From Manduca sexta (Eukaryota > Arthropoda > Insecta > Lepidoptera > Sphingidae), in NCBI RefSeq assembly GCF_014839805.1, contig NC_051140.1, positions 7,957,826 through 8,021,825 of the forward strand: a stretch of 64,000 nucleotides of DNA. Reading direction: 5' to 3'. Shown here in pieces: positions 12,331 through 25,350 of this stretch. Every line of letters starts with the position of its first letter. The stretch's first letter is position 1. Below the pieces are notes generated by a model. That model did not search any database, was not told where the DNA came from, and worked only from the letters and a program-made list of their open reading frames with translations. A program made the position numbers and the translations under genes.

Positions 12331-13536
12331 CTTAAACATTTTCTTTCTTATTAAAACCTGATATACAAAACAAGCAAGGAAGCAAATATCACGTACGCGA
12401 AAGTACACCTTTCTACTTTATTAATAAATGTTAACACGCATTATACTTAAACCGTTGTGTGCGTTCTGTTTCCGCGAAACTTAATTAACGCTTTGTGTTT
12501 CAGCTTCAGAACAAAATCTTCTGAATTAAGTCATAATTATAGGTGTTTGGTTTTAATTACAATACGTAGCTAGCTATACTCAGGGTTTTTTTGTGGGCAC
12601 GCAGTGTCCTCAAAGGAAATTTCGAAAACTTTAAAAAATTGCCATTAAAAAACATTGGAAGGGTGGTACAAAAATTTAAGGACGTACAACTTTCGAGAAT
12701 AAGCGTGCCCCTAAAAAAAATACTGACAAACAAGGCCTGGAAAACACAACCTGATGAACCTTGACTGTTGACAACCACAATAAAAGTTAAACCTTTTAGA
12801 TACTTGGATGTGTGGTAGAAGTACTTAAATAGCAAAACTATCTTGGATTTTCATTTGAATAATTTCACCCTGAGAAATTGTACAAGAGAATTTTTTATAT
12901 AGAAAAAGTGAATAATTGCTCAGCTGGGTGCATAAGGTCCACTTCATCATCAACAAAATCCACTTAACAATTATATCATAATTTAATAAGGTATCACAAA
13001 ACAACAAATAATATAATCTACCAAAGATTTAACCAAATCTCAAGGTTAACTCTCCAATAACAATAATAGCTTCGGGTAGTTTCAAAAAAGTCGACCAAAG
13101 TCGTTTGAAGCTGAAGGCGGTTTAGAACAAAGGAATTCGTAACTAGCTGGAAAGTATCTTTAGGAAGCACTTTGCTTGGCCATCTAAAGAGAAAAGAATA
13201 CGAAACGTAACGAACATAATCTCTTCGTTTATTTTGAGAAACGGGTCTTATTGTTTTCAAGGCACTATCTCAAATATCACTTTTACGTTTATAAACTACC
13301 TCATTCAAGTGAGTTTACTAATATTTTCATTAGTACCGCCATTATTGAATACATTATTAAAGCTTTTGTGAAAAATTAATTGAATTCAGGACAGGATTTC
13401 TTTTTCCTTATTAATTTTATTTAATTGCTTTGATTAACATATTCGGCTTATAAATGTAGATATACTTAGCTTTGTTTGAAATTAGAACGTAAAATGTTTA
13501 TTAAGTATATCATTACTTTATACATAATATATACTT
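12331..13536. other. AT-rich noncoding stretch
   Basis: Three short minus-strand frames (12557-12835, 12825-13007, 13018-13260) lie end to end but share no frame, recognisable domain or splice signals that I can defend. Confidence 0.4.
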
Positions 13537-13857
13537 AGAGCCTGTTACACAAGTGTCGAGTAAATTTTATTTGACAGTTATCGTATTAAACACCTAATTT
13601 AATTAGTAATCATTGTATTACCTTTTATTTGTGAGTATAGATTAGAGTAGAGTGGAGGAGGCCTTCCCATGGATTCCTGATATTTTAGCTTAAGAGTTCA
13701 TTTAGTATTAAGTATTATAAAGTTAGCATCAATTTTATGTAATATTGTATCAAGACATAAAAGACTTATATTTATAGATTAAAGTATGACGTATTTGTCA
13801 GCTAATACATTTATGTGTCGGGTAGCATTTATTCAGAAATTGTGAACCAGGCCCTTT
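13537..13857 (+). mobile_element. MITE-like element, family R7
   Basis: The left end gcctgttacacaa and the reverse complement of the right end (gcctggttcacaa) match at 11 of 13 positions, giving short terminal inverted repeats about 320 bp apart. The interior is noncoding. The size and structure fit a non-autonomous DNA transposon; the superfamily and target duplication are not resolved. Confidence 0.45.
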
Positions 13858-14938
13858 ACTAAGTAATACTCAGATTATTGTATATTTTTAAATATAGATA
13901 TTTACATGAAAAAAACAACGAATTAAACCTTAGCAAGTAAACTGTGATAAAAAGTTTGGATACCTTGAATTAATCATCCGCAGCCGATTGGATCAATTTT
14001 ATATCTCAAATTGAGTATAAAACGCGATTCATGAAATCGTGTCAATAAAATTTATGAAGTGAAATAAAATATTTGAATTCAAATTACCAAGACAATCAAC
14101 AAAGTTCTGGAATTTTGAGGCATCTAAGGATTGCTCGTAAAGTACGGACGAAATATCCTTTATAAATTTCAGTCCGCCTTGTTTAAGAGAGTGTTCACTG
14201 TGCAAATTTTAAGGAGCTATAATAACCCTTATAAGCATTAATAAGTACGTGTGCAATGAAATATTCATTTAGAAGGTGTTTTTGAAATAATTTACATTTT
14301 ATAAAAGGAATGCTAAAAATGTTATGAATTCGTAATATAAAATGTAATTTGCACAAAAATATTTTTTTGTATTTACTAAATCAAAATAAATTTCCAATTT
14401 ATTTACAGCGTACGACCTTAATGCCTTTTTGCGTTTAATTGCTTTGATGGCCTTCTTGAGAACAATTTTGTAAGAGACAATGATCGTCTGTCTGCCTCCG
14501 AAAACAGTTCTGTTTCTAAGCTTACATCTTATATCTTTTCTTATTAGGGGATCTTCTATAGTCTTATAATAAAGACGGTTTGAGCCGCTGCTATAATTGA
14601 GAGAAAAAAATATCAAGCTATTTGCATTTTTCCCTCAACTCCGATATGAAATATTCTAATAATTCTTTTAAAATATCTAATCGCAGTCTTAAGTCTTGAC
14701 ATCAAATTCATTGCAAGTATATCAATTCATTGCCTATTTTATTTAAATACCGCTATGATTATAAACTAAGTCTAAACTAAGGTATTTAGTTCATCGCTGG
14801 CGTGGCACGTCCGTTCGGCTGACAAGGGTTGACAATGCCAGTACGAAGCTACAAACACCAGGGGATTTTCGTGTTACAAAATAATACAATCAATTAATTG
14901 TAATATAGCTGCTGTAATATTTAATAGACCGCAATTTG
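13858..14938. other. AT-rich noncoding stretch
   Basis: The 105-codon minus-strand frame at 14299-14616 is Lys/Arg rich in the middle, but I recognise no family and it sits in AT-rich DNA; probably chance. Confidence 0.35.
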
Positions 14939-15173
14939 CTGGTGGAAGGATATATTTTATATCCGCCCTGAGAGCGACCACCATAGTGGCCAGGTGTTAA
15001 AACCCGCCATAGTAAGTATCTCGCATTCCAGGATCCGCCTGTTTATGTATATCTGATTCCAACAAGGCGGCATAATTGTGTCGACTGCCGAGGGGTAATC
15101 GTCTATTGTCAGTCGACATTCCATTGGACCCCACTCCACTTAACATCTGGTGCAGTAGTCTCTTTGCCGTGCA
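14939..15173 (-). repeat. Unclassified dispersed repeat (family R2), copy B
   Basis: Inverted relative to the copy at 344-586. Landmarks appear as their complements: ggatatattttat, gttaaaacccgcca, ggcggcataattgtgtcgac and ggaccccactccactta. Confidence 0.8.
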
Positions 15174-15874
15174 GCTACTAAAAAAGAAGCAACGCTTGTT
15201 ATGCCATTCAAAGATGATGATAATATTTAGACGTGTCAGATTAGTTCAAAGAAATTTTGGTAATGTTATTCGAGATTCAATGATGAATTTAGGTTTGTAT
15301 AATCTTGAGTAAGGATAAAAAATATCTTAGAGATGTAAACATCGATAAGTAAGATAATGCATGATAAATAAGATATAGTAGCGGTAAATAAACTTAGATT
15401 GACATCAAAAACTCCATTCAATTCTGGAAAAAAGTCTGTTCAACAAGTACTATAAGACGAATAAGCACATTCATTTTCTACAGTTATCCAGTTCACAATT
15501 CAAATATAAAACCTTCAAAAGCAATTCACATCAGCACCGAATATTATAAATTGATCTCAAAGGGTGTCCATGAAAGGATCGACTTGATCCGCCGCGCCAC
15601 CGGGCTATACGAACACACAAAATCAAAAGAGCCCCCTCGTTTGCGAACGTAAAACCGTCTTTGAACTGCAACGCGGACGCGATCTAATCCATGAAATACA
15701 AGTTGTTAATTTTTTTATTCTAAGTTATGTTTTTATTGATTTGAAGCGTAGCATTGATTGTTGTCTTGTATTATCGATACTTACCATACATACCAAGACT
15801 CATCTTTAAATATTACTAATTATTACGATAAATTATATAATTGTATTGTCATAAGACAACACACACACACTTGT
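15174..15874. other. AT-rich noncoding stretch
   Basis: No gene or clear repeat seen. A short (ac)n run at 15859-15870 precedes the next SINE. Confidence 0.4.
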
Positions 15875-16254
15875 GACTACTTCGGTAGCGTAATTGTAAT
15901 TGTACACGGTAGAAGTACTTCTACTGCGGTGAAGTCTTGGATTCGAATCCTGGGCCGGGGCAAGAGGATTTTTGACTGGGTTTTCTATCTTAAAAATTAC
16001 TCAGCCGCAGCTCCGAGTCAGGAAGTTGGCGGTGACATACCCCTGTGCCTCGGAAAGCACGTAAAGCCGTTGGTCCTGCACCTGATTTCTCGCCAGTCAT
16101 ATTGGAGCCGTCCCACTGGACTATAAGATTCACGGAACAAAGAGTGCACTCGTGAATTTACGCACACACATGTGCACTATAATTTCTCCTGCATACTTAC
16201 CTGGTCATCCGTTGAGATTGGCCGCCGTGGCCGAAATTCGGTTAGGATGGAATC
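15875..16254 (+). repeat. tRNA-headed SINE (family S3), copy 1
   Basis: The head carries a B-box-like ggattcgaatcc at 15939-15950. It is followed by a body that matches the inverted copy at 63593-63976 over hundreds of bases: gaagttggcggtg, gcctcggaaagcacgtaaag, tgcactcgtg, ggccgccgtggccgaaattc. The 122-codon frame across it is incidental. The strong B box and head-to-body layout support a Pol III SINE. Confidence 0.75.
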
Positions 16255-16324
16255 ATTGTCTTTTCTCTTAAAACACTTTATTAATCACATACATTAGATT
16301 GGCTATTAATATTTTACGAATTTT

Positions 16325-16401
16325 ATCGCGGTTTTAATATTTTACTTTTCTCTCGACGTTTCGAAGACTGCAGCCTTCATGATCAATATTAAAACCGCGA
16401 T
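16325..16401. repeat. Foldback repeat (family F1), short copy
   Basis: A perfect 17-bp inverted repeat: atcgcggttttaatatt at 16325-16341 and its complement at 16385-16401. The loop carries tctcgacgtttcgaagact, also found in the foldbacks at 32971-33234 and 43307-43469. Sequence downstream (cattcgcgtaaacttaagaaa) is also shared with 32971-33234. Confidence 0.75.
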
Positions 16402-17298
16402 GAAATACGTAAAATAGTTTAATTTAAATGTCTTACATTCGCGTAAACTTAAGAAATAGGAAATCATGATTAAAAAGTGATTAAATTTGCTTTCATATAT
16501 TTTTTTATAAACTACAAATAATAAAATATACTCTATTAATTAACAACTTAACATCAAGTGCAGTTATAACCGTATAAACACGTGACTGACCCATATTCGT
16601 AGGACGTGTTCAAGCACTCTGTTATATGATGAGATAAACCATGCCCGCAGTGGCGGACTGCGTTTTTAATCAAGTACAAATACATGTTTGTTGTCGCTAT
16701 AAACAGTGCTTTGTGGCTAGCGTTTATTTTAGCTATTAACTAAATAAATATACCCGACTGATTCGATTGTTTAGTGATGAAAATGGCTTTACGCGAAAAC
16801 CCAGATGCCACTACCATGTATTGTAATTACGATTACTGTTGCAAAAAGTGTACATTTGTAACTGATAACAAAAGTACTTGGTGTTCTTTCTTTTTATATT
16901 TTAAATTATATATGTAGGTACTTACATCACAGTCAACTCAATATTTATCCTATAAGAAAGAAACAGAAACTTCACCCATATTCATAGATTTAGAGATGAA
17001 ACAAAATACAATCCCAGTTTCCTTAATGGTTGCACAAAAAACAAAACTAAAGCCAAGAATAATAATTCGTCTTATAACGGAAGGGACACCGATCCCTTAT
17101 AACGTATGAGCCGGAAATAAAATCATACACCATAAATATCTTTTAGCCAGCAAAAAAACATATTCAACCATTTGTTCTGTACGGCTTTCGTTTGTTACGC
17201 GTGGCTAGACTTACACTTTAGCATTCACTTTATTTGTAACTAGGACATCAATTTATACGCCGTACGTCTCAAATATTATGTTATGTATAAAAATATGA
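16402..17298. other. AT-rich noncoding stretch
   Basis: Nothing recognisable beyond the downstream flank of the foldback repeat. Confidence 0.4.
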
Positions 17299-17374
17299 TT
17301 TGGTAGGCAACGGCTTGCCTGTGCCTCTGGCATTGCTTTAGACCGCTTACTCGTTTGCCTTCTAAGGCAACAAA
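17299..17374 (+). repeat. LINE 3'-end type repeat (family R4), short copy
   Basis: Carries gtaggcaacggcttgcctg, cctctggcattgc and ctcgtttgccttctaaggc followed by aacaaaaa. It is a shortened relative of 1299-1413. Confidence 0.6.
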
Positions 17375-18211
17375 AATGTGTGTACTACATAATATGTGTT
17401 TCAACATCTTGGAGGTCTGAAACACAAATCTTATGATAACGCCTAAACCAATTCTAGCTGAGGGTAGTTGCAAAAATTCATTTAAGTCCAATTAATGTTT
17501 CTACCTCCAATATGACGCCAAGGTCACGTTTTTTCACGCCCGTTACAAAAATGCTTTGCGTAGTTTTTAAGATAAACTCTCCATCCCGATCTGGGAAATC
17601 TATCTTCGCGCAAATAATGCCTTATTTTAAGAAGTTATACTCACAGAATACTATTAACTCTCGCCCTTTTATAAACAATTAATCCTCAAATTCAACGTTA
17701 TAAAACATATATGTAATTCTAGAGCATCAAAGACGTATAAACTGATCTAAGCAGCCATCCAGTTTATACCTAGCGTAAACGCCACGAAACAGTAAATCTC
17801 GTGTACCATCATAAAATCCAGGCACAATCTAGCCAAAGATCCCATTTGAGTGACAATGAGCTGGCCGGCTGTCGGGTTTACGTAGAAATGAGTCACAATC
17901 CTCGTTGTTGAAATGGCGTGTGTGCAAAAAAGTTATATAGGCCGTTTTAATTTTGAGGGAAATTGGATGAAATCGTCTTTGTAAACTTTTCGTTGTCTAT
18001 TGTGATTACAACTAATGTATTGTTAGTTAAATATCGATTAAATTATTGTATTTTTAGAATCAGCACTACTATTATATCTCTAATACTAAAGAAGTCCTTC
18101 AAATCTATTTTGTTTCGTGATAGTTCATCAAACACAAAAAATGTGCAGATTTCAAATTTAAACTACTAAATGTGTTAAACTTATTTACTCTAGAAATTCC
18201 ATGACATATGC
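17375..18211. other. AT-rich noncoding stretch
   Basis: No gene seen. The frame at 17963-18169 is AT-driven. Confidence 0.4.
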
Positions 18212-18972
18212 ATGTCGTGCCCCGATCTTAAAATTGATCACTTCATAATGTGGCAAACCAGTATATGAAATGGTTACATTTGATGGAAAAGGAAAATTTC
18301 CACTGTTCATGTTATGATATGGTTTGATCAGACCAATGAATAATCAGCGTTTGACGATATAGATAACTCATATTGGTAACGTTTGGATAACAAAACGCTC
18401 AGCTATTTAATACGGCTAAATATTAGTGGGCATATTGTAAAATAGTCTAATTGTCCAATAGAGGCGCTGATAGCGATTTCATTTTGTGATGCATCATGTC
18501 GGCGAACAATTATTGTGATAAAAAATCAAATAATAATGCGCTAATATATACAAATATAGCTATAGAGATTGTTTATTTGAACGCGGTAATCTGAGGAATT
18601 AATAAACCGATTTTGAAATGTTTTTCACTAATAGGTGGCCACATTACTCCTGAATGGTATAGCCTACTTTTTATGCCGGTAAAACTTTTTCACGTGGACG
18701 TAGCTGCGAGCAATAGCTAGTGACATAAAAGTGAAATGATCAAACTACCATAAGCATTTTCGTGCACTTAAAAGAAAAATATTTGACTTCATTTTTTATT
18801 TGGATTTTTTATTAAACCTTTGATATCATGAAATACATTAATGATATGGCACCGTGGATTGACATATCATTAAACATTGACGTTTTTACGATATGGTCAG
18901 TTTTAGTTGGGCATTACACGAAATTTATGGCCATATTATGAATTAATCAATTTTAAGATGAGGCAACGACAT
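18212..18972. mobile_element. Terminal-inverted-repeat element, 761 bp
   Basis: The first 43 bases (18212-18254) match the reverse complement of 18930-18972 at 36 of 43 positions, including a 14-base identical core (atcttaaaattgat). The interior does not code for a transposase. It carries a decayed fragment at about 18600-18725 of another repeat. This fits a decayed non-autonomous DNA transposon. I could not identify a target duplication or superfamily. Confidence 0.6.
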
Positions 18973-19309
18973 ATTACATTATTTTCCATGTTTTATCTCT
19001 TACATTAAGTGTCACTACTATAAAGCACTACCTTAAACACATAATACTATAAGTATTTATGTAACAAATAATATTCTAAAAGCCCATTACTAAAATAAAT
19101 GTCTATAATAAAGTATAAATTTGTAGTTTATTGTATACTTAGTATAATAAGAATTTATTTTATTATGAATCCCATTGTAACGATATATTACTGATAAGAT
19201 ATCAAACAACATCAGGCATTAGTTTTTATTAATGTACGTTTTTTCGTAGCAAAAATTGTTTTAACAGTGTATCTGTGAATGAATATAGTTTATTTTACTT
19301 TCATACGCG
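18973..19309. other. AT-rich noncoding stretch
   Basis: Nothing recognisable. Confidence 0.4.
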
Positions 19310-19545
19310 CACGGCAAAATGATCCTGACGGTAAGTGTAGTGGGGTCCAATAGAATTTCGACTGATGAGAGATGATTACCCCTCGGCGGTCGATACAATT
19401 ATGCCGGCCTGTTGAAACAGGATATACACAGGCTGATCCCGGAACGCGACACATTTACATGAGCCACTATGGCGGGTTTTAACACCGTGTGTACGATGGT
19501 TGCTATACGGGCGGATGTAAAATATATCCAACCACCAGCATATGA
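19310..19545 (+). repeat. Unclassified dispersed repeat (family R2), copy C
   Basis: Same order of landmarks as the other copies: gtggggtccaatagaat, tcgactgatgagaga, acaattatgccggcctgtt, gctgatcccggaacgcgac, atggcgggttttaacaccg and aaaatatatcc. Confidence 0.82.
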
Positions 19546-21154
19546 TAAAATTGTGGTTAAGAAACAGCATATTAATTGCAAAATACATAGTGACCACTGC
19601 ATTCGAAAGATGAAAGGACGAGTCCTAGAAAGACAACTATCTTATATGGATGTATTAATACAATGACAGATTATGAATTAAAATAACATATCAAGCGAAC
19701 TGGTTTTAGAATGAAATGTTTTGACGACCCAAAAGTAATTTTCAATATTGATTCTAACCGTAAGACTCAAAAATATAAGATACAAAGAAAATACCAACAT
19801 TCATCTCTCGAGGGACGCAAAGAAAACCAATATGTGCGAAAAATAACGTCTTTGAAACAAAATGTATTAACGAAAAAGGCAACATATTTTCACATAACGC
19901 GTCATTCACGAAGGCCTATTGGCATCCAGTATATGGAAGCACTCAAGTACTCAAGTGTTCTACGGGAAATGGGGCAAAAATAAAACGAGGTGGCTAAAGA
20001 AAATGGTGGTTTTAAAGACTCGACCGGCAGTTAGGTTATATTAATTCTCTGTTTATATGAAATTGTGTTATATTTTATCCTATTAATACGTAATAAATTA
20101 TTGTGAAACATATCATTTACAATACCATACCACAATGGTATTGCTTTAAAAGCGACAATTAAACAAAGCAAGCTTTTATCGTTGCGACCAATTAAGACGA
20201 CAATGGTCCATTTGTTAAATATAATTGGTAATGTCTGATTGATATTTGTGAATTATTTTAGTAGAAATCAATTGTCTTGATGGATTTTAGCTCAACTTAT
20301 TATAACAATATAGGTATGAAGTGCGGAATACGGAGTGATTTCAATCAGTTTTTTACAACTGAGATAGAATTGGCTTTTGTTATTCGATATTTTAAAAAAT
20401 ATAACTTAGACGGTTTTATTTTTTGTCTCTTTTGGTCATAATCAGAATCTTCTAGAAGTGAATGTCAAAACCTCCAGAATCCTATTTCTACTTAAGTTGC
20501 TTAATTATTTTAGTCTCTAGGTTCAGTACACAGAGCTCTTTATTGCCCATAGTGCTTTGTTGTTAACTTGTTATTGTATTATATATAAAGTCATATTGGG
20601 CAGCGAAAATAAAGTAGTAAACAATGGAAACTAGTCTTGTACTTTCATGATAGTTTGGTCAAGAAAAATATAATTTAAAAATTAATACAGAATTTGAAAT
20701 AAATATTTTCTATTCTTAGGCATAATAATTAATAATATTTTGGTACATTTAAATATGCATATTAATAATGTAGCTATCCTAACCATATTAAGATCACGAA
20801 CTTCAAAACTGGCCATCCCATCAAATTATCTTAAATGAACTCAAAGTGTAGTCCTATCAGGTAATCAAACTCTGGACCTCTACCTACCTACAAAATTGAC
20901 GATTGCCTTGACTATCGGTTTAAGTGATATTCTCAACGCTAATAAAGAGTTTTATCGTACACATCCGCGACATTTTTGGAGAGCGTGACGTACAAACTCT
21001 TGGATCATCGCTCTAGATTTGGTCACATTTTATGGAATCCAATGGAATACTTCTTATAGCCACATATCTGTGTCTGGGGCCGCAGCTAAGTTTCCTTTCT
21101 ATAATCGTTAACGCTAACGTTATTTATGAGTATGACATATCCGAACTTATTGGT
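19546..21154. other. AT-rich noncoding stretch
   Basis: The 90-codon frame at 19711-19983 is Lys/Gln/Arg rich with no recognisable motif; probably chance. Confidence 0.35.
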
Positions 21155-21510
21155 TAGATTTAATGTAATTAAATAATAATAATAATATCAGCCCTGTATT
21201 ATATACTTGCCCACTGCTGAGCACGGGCCTCCTCTACTACCGAGAGGGATTAGGCCTTAGTCCACCACGCTGGCCTAGTGCGGGTTGGTAGACTTCACAC
21301 ACCTTCGAACTTCCTATAGAGAACTTCTCAGATGTGCAGGTTTCCTCACGATGTTTTCCTTCACCGTTAAAGCGAACTATAAATTAACAAAGAACACACA
21401 CATGATTTTAAAAAAGTCAGAGGTGTGTGCCCTTGGGATTTGAACCTGCGGACATTCGTCTTGGCAGTCCGTTCCACACCCAACTAGGCTATCGCCGCTA
21501 GATTTAATGT
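21155..21510 (-). mobile_element. Complete tRNA-headed SINE (family S1) with 12-bp target duplication
   Basis: The SINE body is 21167-21498 on the minus strand, flanked by perfect 12-bp duplications of tagatttaatgt at 21155-21166 and 21499-21510. Reading the minus strand, the head has an A-box-like tagcctagttgg (complement of 21480-21491) and a B-box-like ggttcaaatccc (complement of 21435-21446). The tail is a short (att)n run. This is Pol III SINE structure with intact target duplications; it encodes no protein and needs LINE enzymes in trans. Confidence 0.88.
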
Positions 21511-22695
21511 TAAGATGGGTTAATTTGTTTTTGAATGTATAGGGATAGTTGCACTATGGATACAATTCTTGGGCAGTAAAGTCGATCTATGTATCATAAG
21601 TAAACGTCTATTACATCAGCCTATTACCATTTAACTGTCAATTTGCTGTCAATTCGATATAAATGTTGACAGTTTACTTGCATATAATTACATCGCTAGG
21701 ACTTTGCGTACGCAAACCTATGTTGAGACTATTGCCCTTAGGGATGGTTACAATGAGTTAGCTTTTGTTATAAGAACGAATGATAGTTCATTACTCCTTC
21801 AAGTGTCTTTATAATAATTGATATAAATAAAAAAGCAGATGCTCACCGAGTAAAAATGTTCCTAATACTAAATATTTACCTACAATCATAACAACAATGT
21901 AAAGGTAAGAGTTCTAATAAATAATAACTGTATATTTTATGCCAAAAGATTAAGAAAAATATTACTAAACAATTGTATTGGATATTACCCGTAAAATAGT
22001 TGTTTGTGGAAAATAAATACATAAAATAAAAATGATGTATGTTATTTTTTATTTTTCTTTTAAATTGACAGTCAATAATATCCATATATCCTTGTTAACA
22101 GATTTGTGGTAAAATGGTTTTAAATCCGTTTGGAAATAGAATATGAAAATATCTGCATTATTAGCTATATATTTTATGCCAAATGGTTTAAAAAGTGTCG
22201 CTCTTTTATCTGAAAATGGCATCTCGTTGCATTTGCCCTACTATCGCGACATTTCTGAATCACTGACGTTTAACATGGTTGAAGTGGACCATTGGACTTT
22301 AATTGAATTAAATACTTTTATTATAATTTTTGGCATTAGTTGATAATTATTAGCATTATATAGTGTTTAGTGTATAACATTATATTAGCGCAATAGAAAT
22401 TGTCATAACAATATGTGGATTATCTAACAAAAATTAAACTTGAAAATTCTATTCTCCAATCTATAATATTATCTTGTTATTTGACTAAAATAATTAATAG
22501 GTTTGCTAAAAATATTATATTAAAGACATCAAGAAGAATATTCTGAGGCGGAAGTTGGAAATCAATAAAGTCAAAAACATGTTATGGCGTCCTAACATAC
22601 GTAGATAACAGGAAAATTATGCTTTTCGTCGAATCGTCGAAAGGGCACCGAGATTTCAGAGATCACACGTGATTCCCCGTGCGAGATTGATCTCA
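21511..22695. other. AT-rich noncoding stretch
   Basis: Nothing recognisable. The short frames at 21876-22085 and 22143-22343 show no domain. Confidence 0.4.
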
Positions 22696-22990
22696 TGTTA
22701 TTTTATCGCTGTGCTGTAAATACACCACTTGATAAGTAAAAAATCTTGTACACACACCAACACTTTGTATCCCCCGAAAGGGGCAGGCAGAAGCGAAACC
22801 GGTGCATCCATTTTCACCGTACTTACTCCGGCCCATGGTCTGTGACGAACCTATTGACATATGGGGCACGAATTCCAGGCTCCAGGCTGATACTGAGTAG
22901 AGAAACTCAATATTACTGCCTGACCCAGTAATCGAACCTAAAACTTCTAGCACTGCAGTCGTACCATAACATAACTACGCTATTGCATTC
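22696..22990 (-). repeat. tRNA-headed SINE (family S2), decayed copy
   Basis: Inverted and diverged relative of 62393-62655. The complement reads a B-box-like ggttcgattactgg, then ctcagtatcagcctgg, a gcccgat-type block and, near the tail, a cccctttcggggg-type hairpin. Confidence 0.6.
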
Positions 22991-23651
22991 AGTAAAATAT
23001 ATGTCATATTCGCCAAAAAGGTTACGAATTTTTATCATACATAAATAAAAACATAGAAAGCCTAAAACATATTCGTGGAGCAACATTCGTACAATATATC
23101 TAGAATTTATAGATTCTTGACCTTTCGTTTCGAGCGTGTAACGCCTGAAAACTGTCGCAGGGACGGATAAAGTGCGCGTAATTACAAAATTTCTAGATTT
23201 ATAAATATGTTTAGGTATGTTTGGGGTTGGATTATTGATGACTTTGTAAAATTAAAAACGTCTTTACAAATTAATTTAATTAGAAAGAGGGTTTAATATA
23301 TAATTACTGTTATTATCTAGTATGTGGGTATTGTAGTATTTTGTAAAAATAAAAATAGTATTTTTATTAATATCCTATTAAAACTCTTCACGTTTTAAGA
23401 CAAAAATAAATTACCTAATATCTCAATGTAAATGAATGGTACCTACTTAATAAGATTTGGAACAGATGTCATTACAAAGTATGTTTTCAGTTCCAATGAC
23501 GTACCGTTTTGCGCCATACACTGTAAATTCCAATACCAAGGATTTTTAGCCAAAAACCCACTTAGGTAAGTTTTTTGACCTGGAATGTTACCCTATAAAC
23601 TTGCAGTGTATCAATAATGTTCATTACTCAACTTTATTATTTTTTATATAT
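22991..23651. other. AT-rich noncoding stretch
   Basis: Nothing recognisable. Confidence 0.4.
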
Positions 23652-23882
23652 ACACGGCCAAGAGACCCCACTGAACCTGATTATAAGTGGTATAGGGTCC
23701 AGTAGAATGTCGACTGGCGAGTGATTACCCCTCGGCAGTCGACACAATTATGCCGGCCTGTTGGAAGGGCACATACACAGGCTGAACCCGGAACGCGACA
23801 CATTTGCGTGGACCACTATGGCGGGTTTTAATGCCTATGGTGGTCACTATCCTCGCGCTTATAAAATATATCCTACCACCAG
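23652..23882 (+). repeat. Unclassified dispersed repeat (family R2), copy D
   Basis: Carries gtcgacacaattatgccggc, acacaggctgaacccggaac, actatggcgggttttaa and ataaaatatatcctaccacc in family order. Confidence 0.82.
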
Positions 23883-25031
23883 TTATTATATTCTGTTGTT
23901 TGTGAAAAATTTGACCATTTTATGCTTATGACAGCTTATCAATCACAAAGTTGGGTAAAATTTTCCTTATCCAGATGTACCTCACGTCTAGGGATTTCAT
24001 AAAATTCCCGATCTCATTTTGTTCCCGCAACATACACATCCATCTTAATTTGCATATCTTATAAAATAGGATTATCACGTACTGTAAGGCGAGATTTTTC
24101 CCGAAACGCCGTATCTGGTAACACATTATTCAAAGAAAATGTTATAACTTGATAGTAGATACTACGAAACTAGCGAATAAAGACTTTTACTTAACCGATT
24201 TCAAAAAAGGAAGAGGTTCTCTATTCGACTGTATTTTTTTTATGTTTGTTAAGTTGTTTTTATTTTAAAAATACCTGGTTACTCACCTATATCTTTTATA
24301 ATGAAAACACAACACAAAATATAACCTCTTTTTTTGGAACTCGGTTAAAATGAAATTATTTATAAAGCCAATAAATCGTGTTTAAATGTATATAAATTCA
24401 AAACGTCTTCAGTTAAATAAAAATTTATTAATATAAATTTTTATTTTATTACAGTGTCTAATATTTTATCTACTTGTTTCAGATCAAACACTGAATGGTA
24501 AAAACCTAATTTAGTAGCACTCACTGACAACTGACTTTATAATAATAAACTTAGACTACGTCTCGTGACGAAAGGCTCGCTACCTATCACATCATGAGAC
24601 GGAACACACTTGGCGAAAAGTGGATGACCTCTGCCTACCCCTTCGGATATAAAGGCGTAATGGCAGTGTCTTTTGTTGTCACTTTTTTTTTAATATTTAA
24701 GGAAGAAGAAGAAGAAAAAAAAGACTATCTACATTACATATAAGTACGAGAAAAAAATTAAGCTGCCTATGTGGAGCATTTCTTTCGCGAAAAAAACTTT
24801 CAGGCAGGCGGTTCCGCGACTTATATGCTAGTTAGTTTTATAAAGCTCACTTGTCCCACTATTTATATCTACTTTAAAGTAGATATATCCACCATAATAT
24901 AAAATACTTATACACGGCGAAATGAAAAAGACTTAAAAATAATTTACAACATTATTTGTACACAATTTTACATAATAGATCAAACGAACACCACAATCCT
25001 TATACAAAGTGACAAAATAAAAAATACTCAC
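23883..25031. other. AT-rich noncoding stretch with a SINE fragment and a palindrome
   Basis: Contains the 3' half of an S2 SINE at about 24578-24672 (ctatcacatcatgagacgga, cttggcgaaaagtgg, taccccttcgg) and a perfect 24-bp palindrome at 24864-24887. No gene. Confidence 0.5.
24864..24887. repeat. Perfect 24-bp palindrome
   Basis: The centre lies between 24875 and 24876 (tactttaaagta); all twelve base pairs on each side match. Confidence 0.85.
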
Positions 25032-25350
25032 GTAAATATCCAAATACCGCACAACAAAAAATCAAAAAAACTTATATGAAAACGCACTTCAGTCACCACT
25101 ATATTCGTCACAAGCACTGTAACCAACGTCAAATGCCACGGACTCTTCACTAAGCGTTACTATTTTCGTCAACACGCGACAACAAACGGCAAGCAGCCGA
25201 CCCCGACGACGGTCAGGACGACACTGAGCTTGCTACACGCGGTATACATGCACCGAGGCAAAGATCGCGGCCCGTTCAGCCGAGTAGAATTATTGAAGCA
25301 TAAACAGGATAATGCCATAAATCCCGAGCGGGGTCATGTGGCGACGCCTG
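25032..25350 (-). promoter_or_regulatory. Candidate promoter and noncoding first exon of a host gene
   Basis: A GC-richer patch on the minus strand contains TCAGTG (25222-25227), which fits the arthropod initiator with A+1 at 25225. At +28 to +32 it has GGCTG, four of five matches to the downstream promoter element. About 194 bases downstream is a splice-donor-like GTGAGT (25026-25031). Together these suggest a 5' exon of about 25032-25225 followed by an intron running left. No coding sequence is visible, so this is inference from motifs. The 80-codon plus-strand frame across the patch is probably incidental. Confidence 0.25.

Noticed and set aside
14299..14616. 105-codon minus-strand Lys/Arg-rich frame
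   Set aside because: No family recognised and composition is explained by AT-rich DNA.
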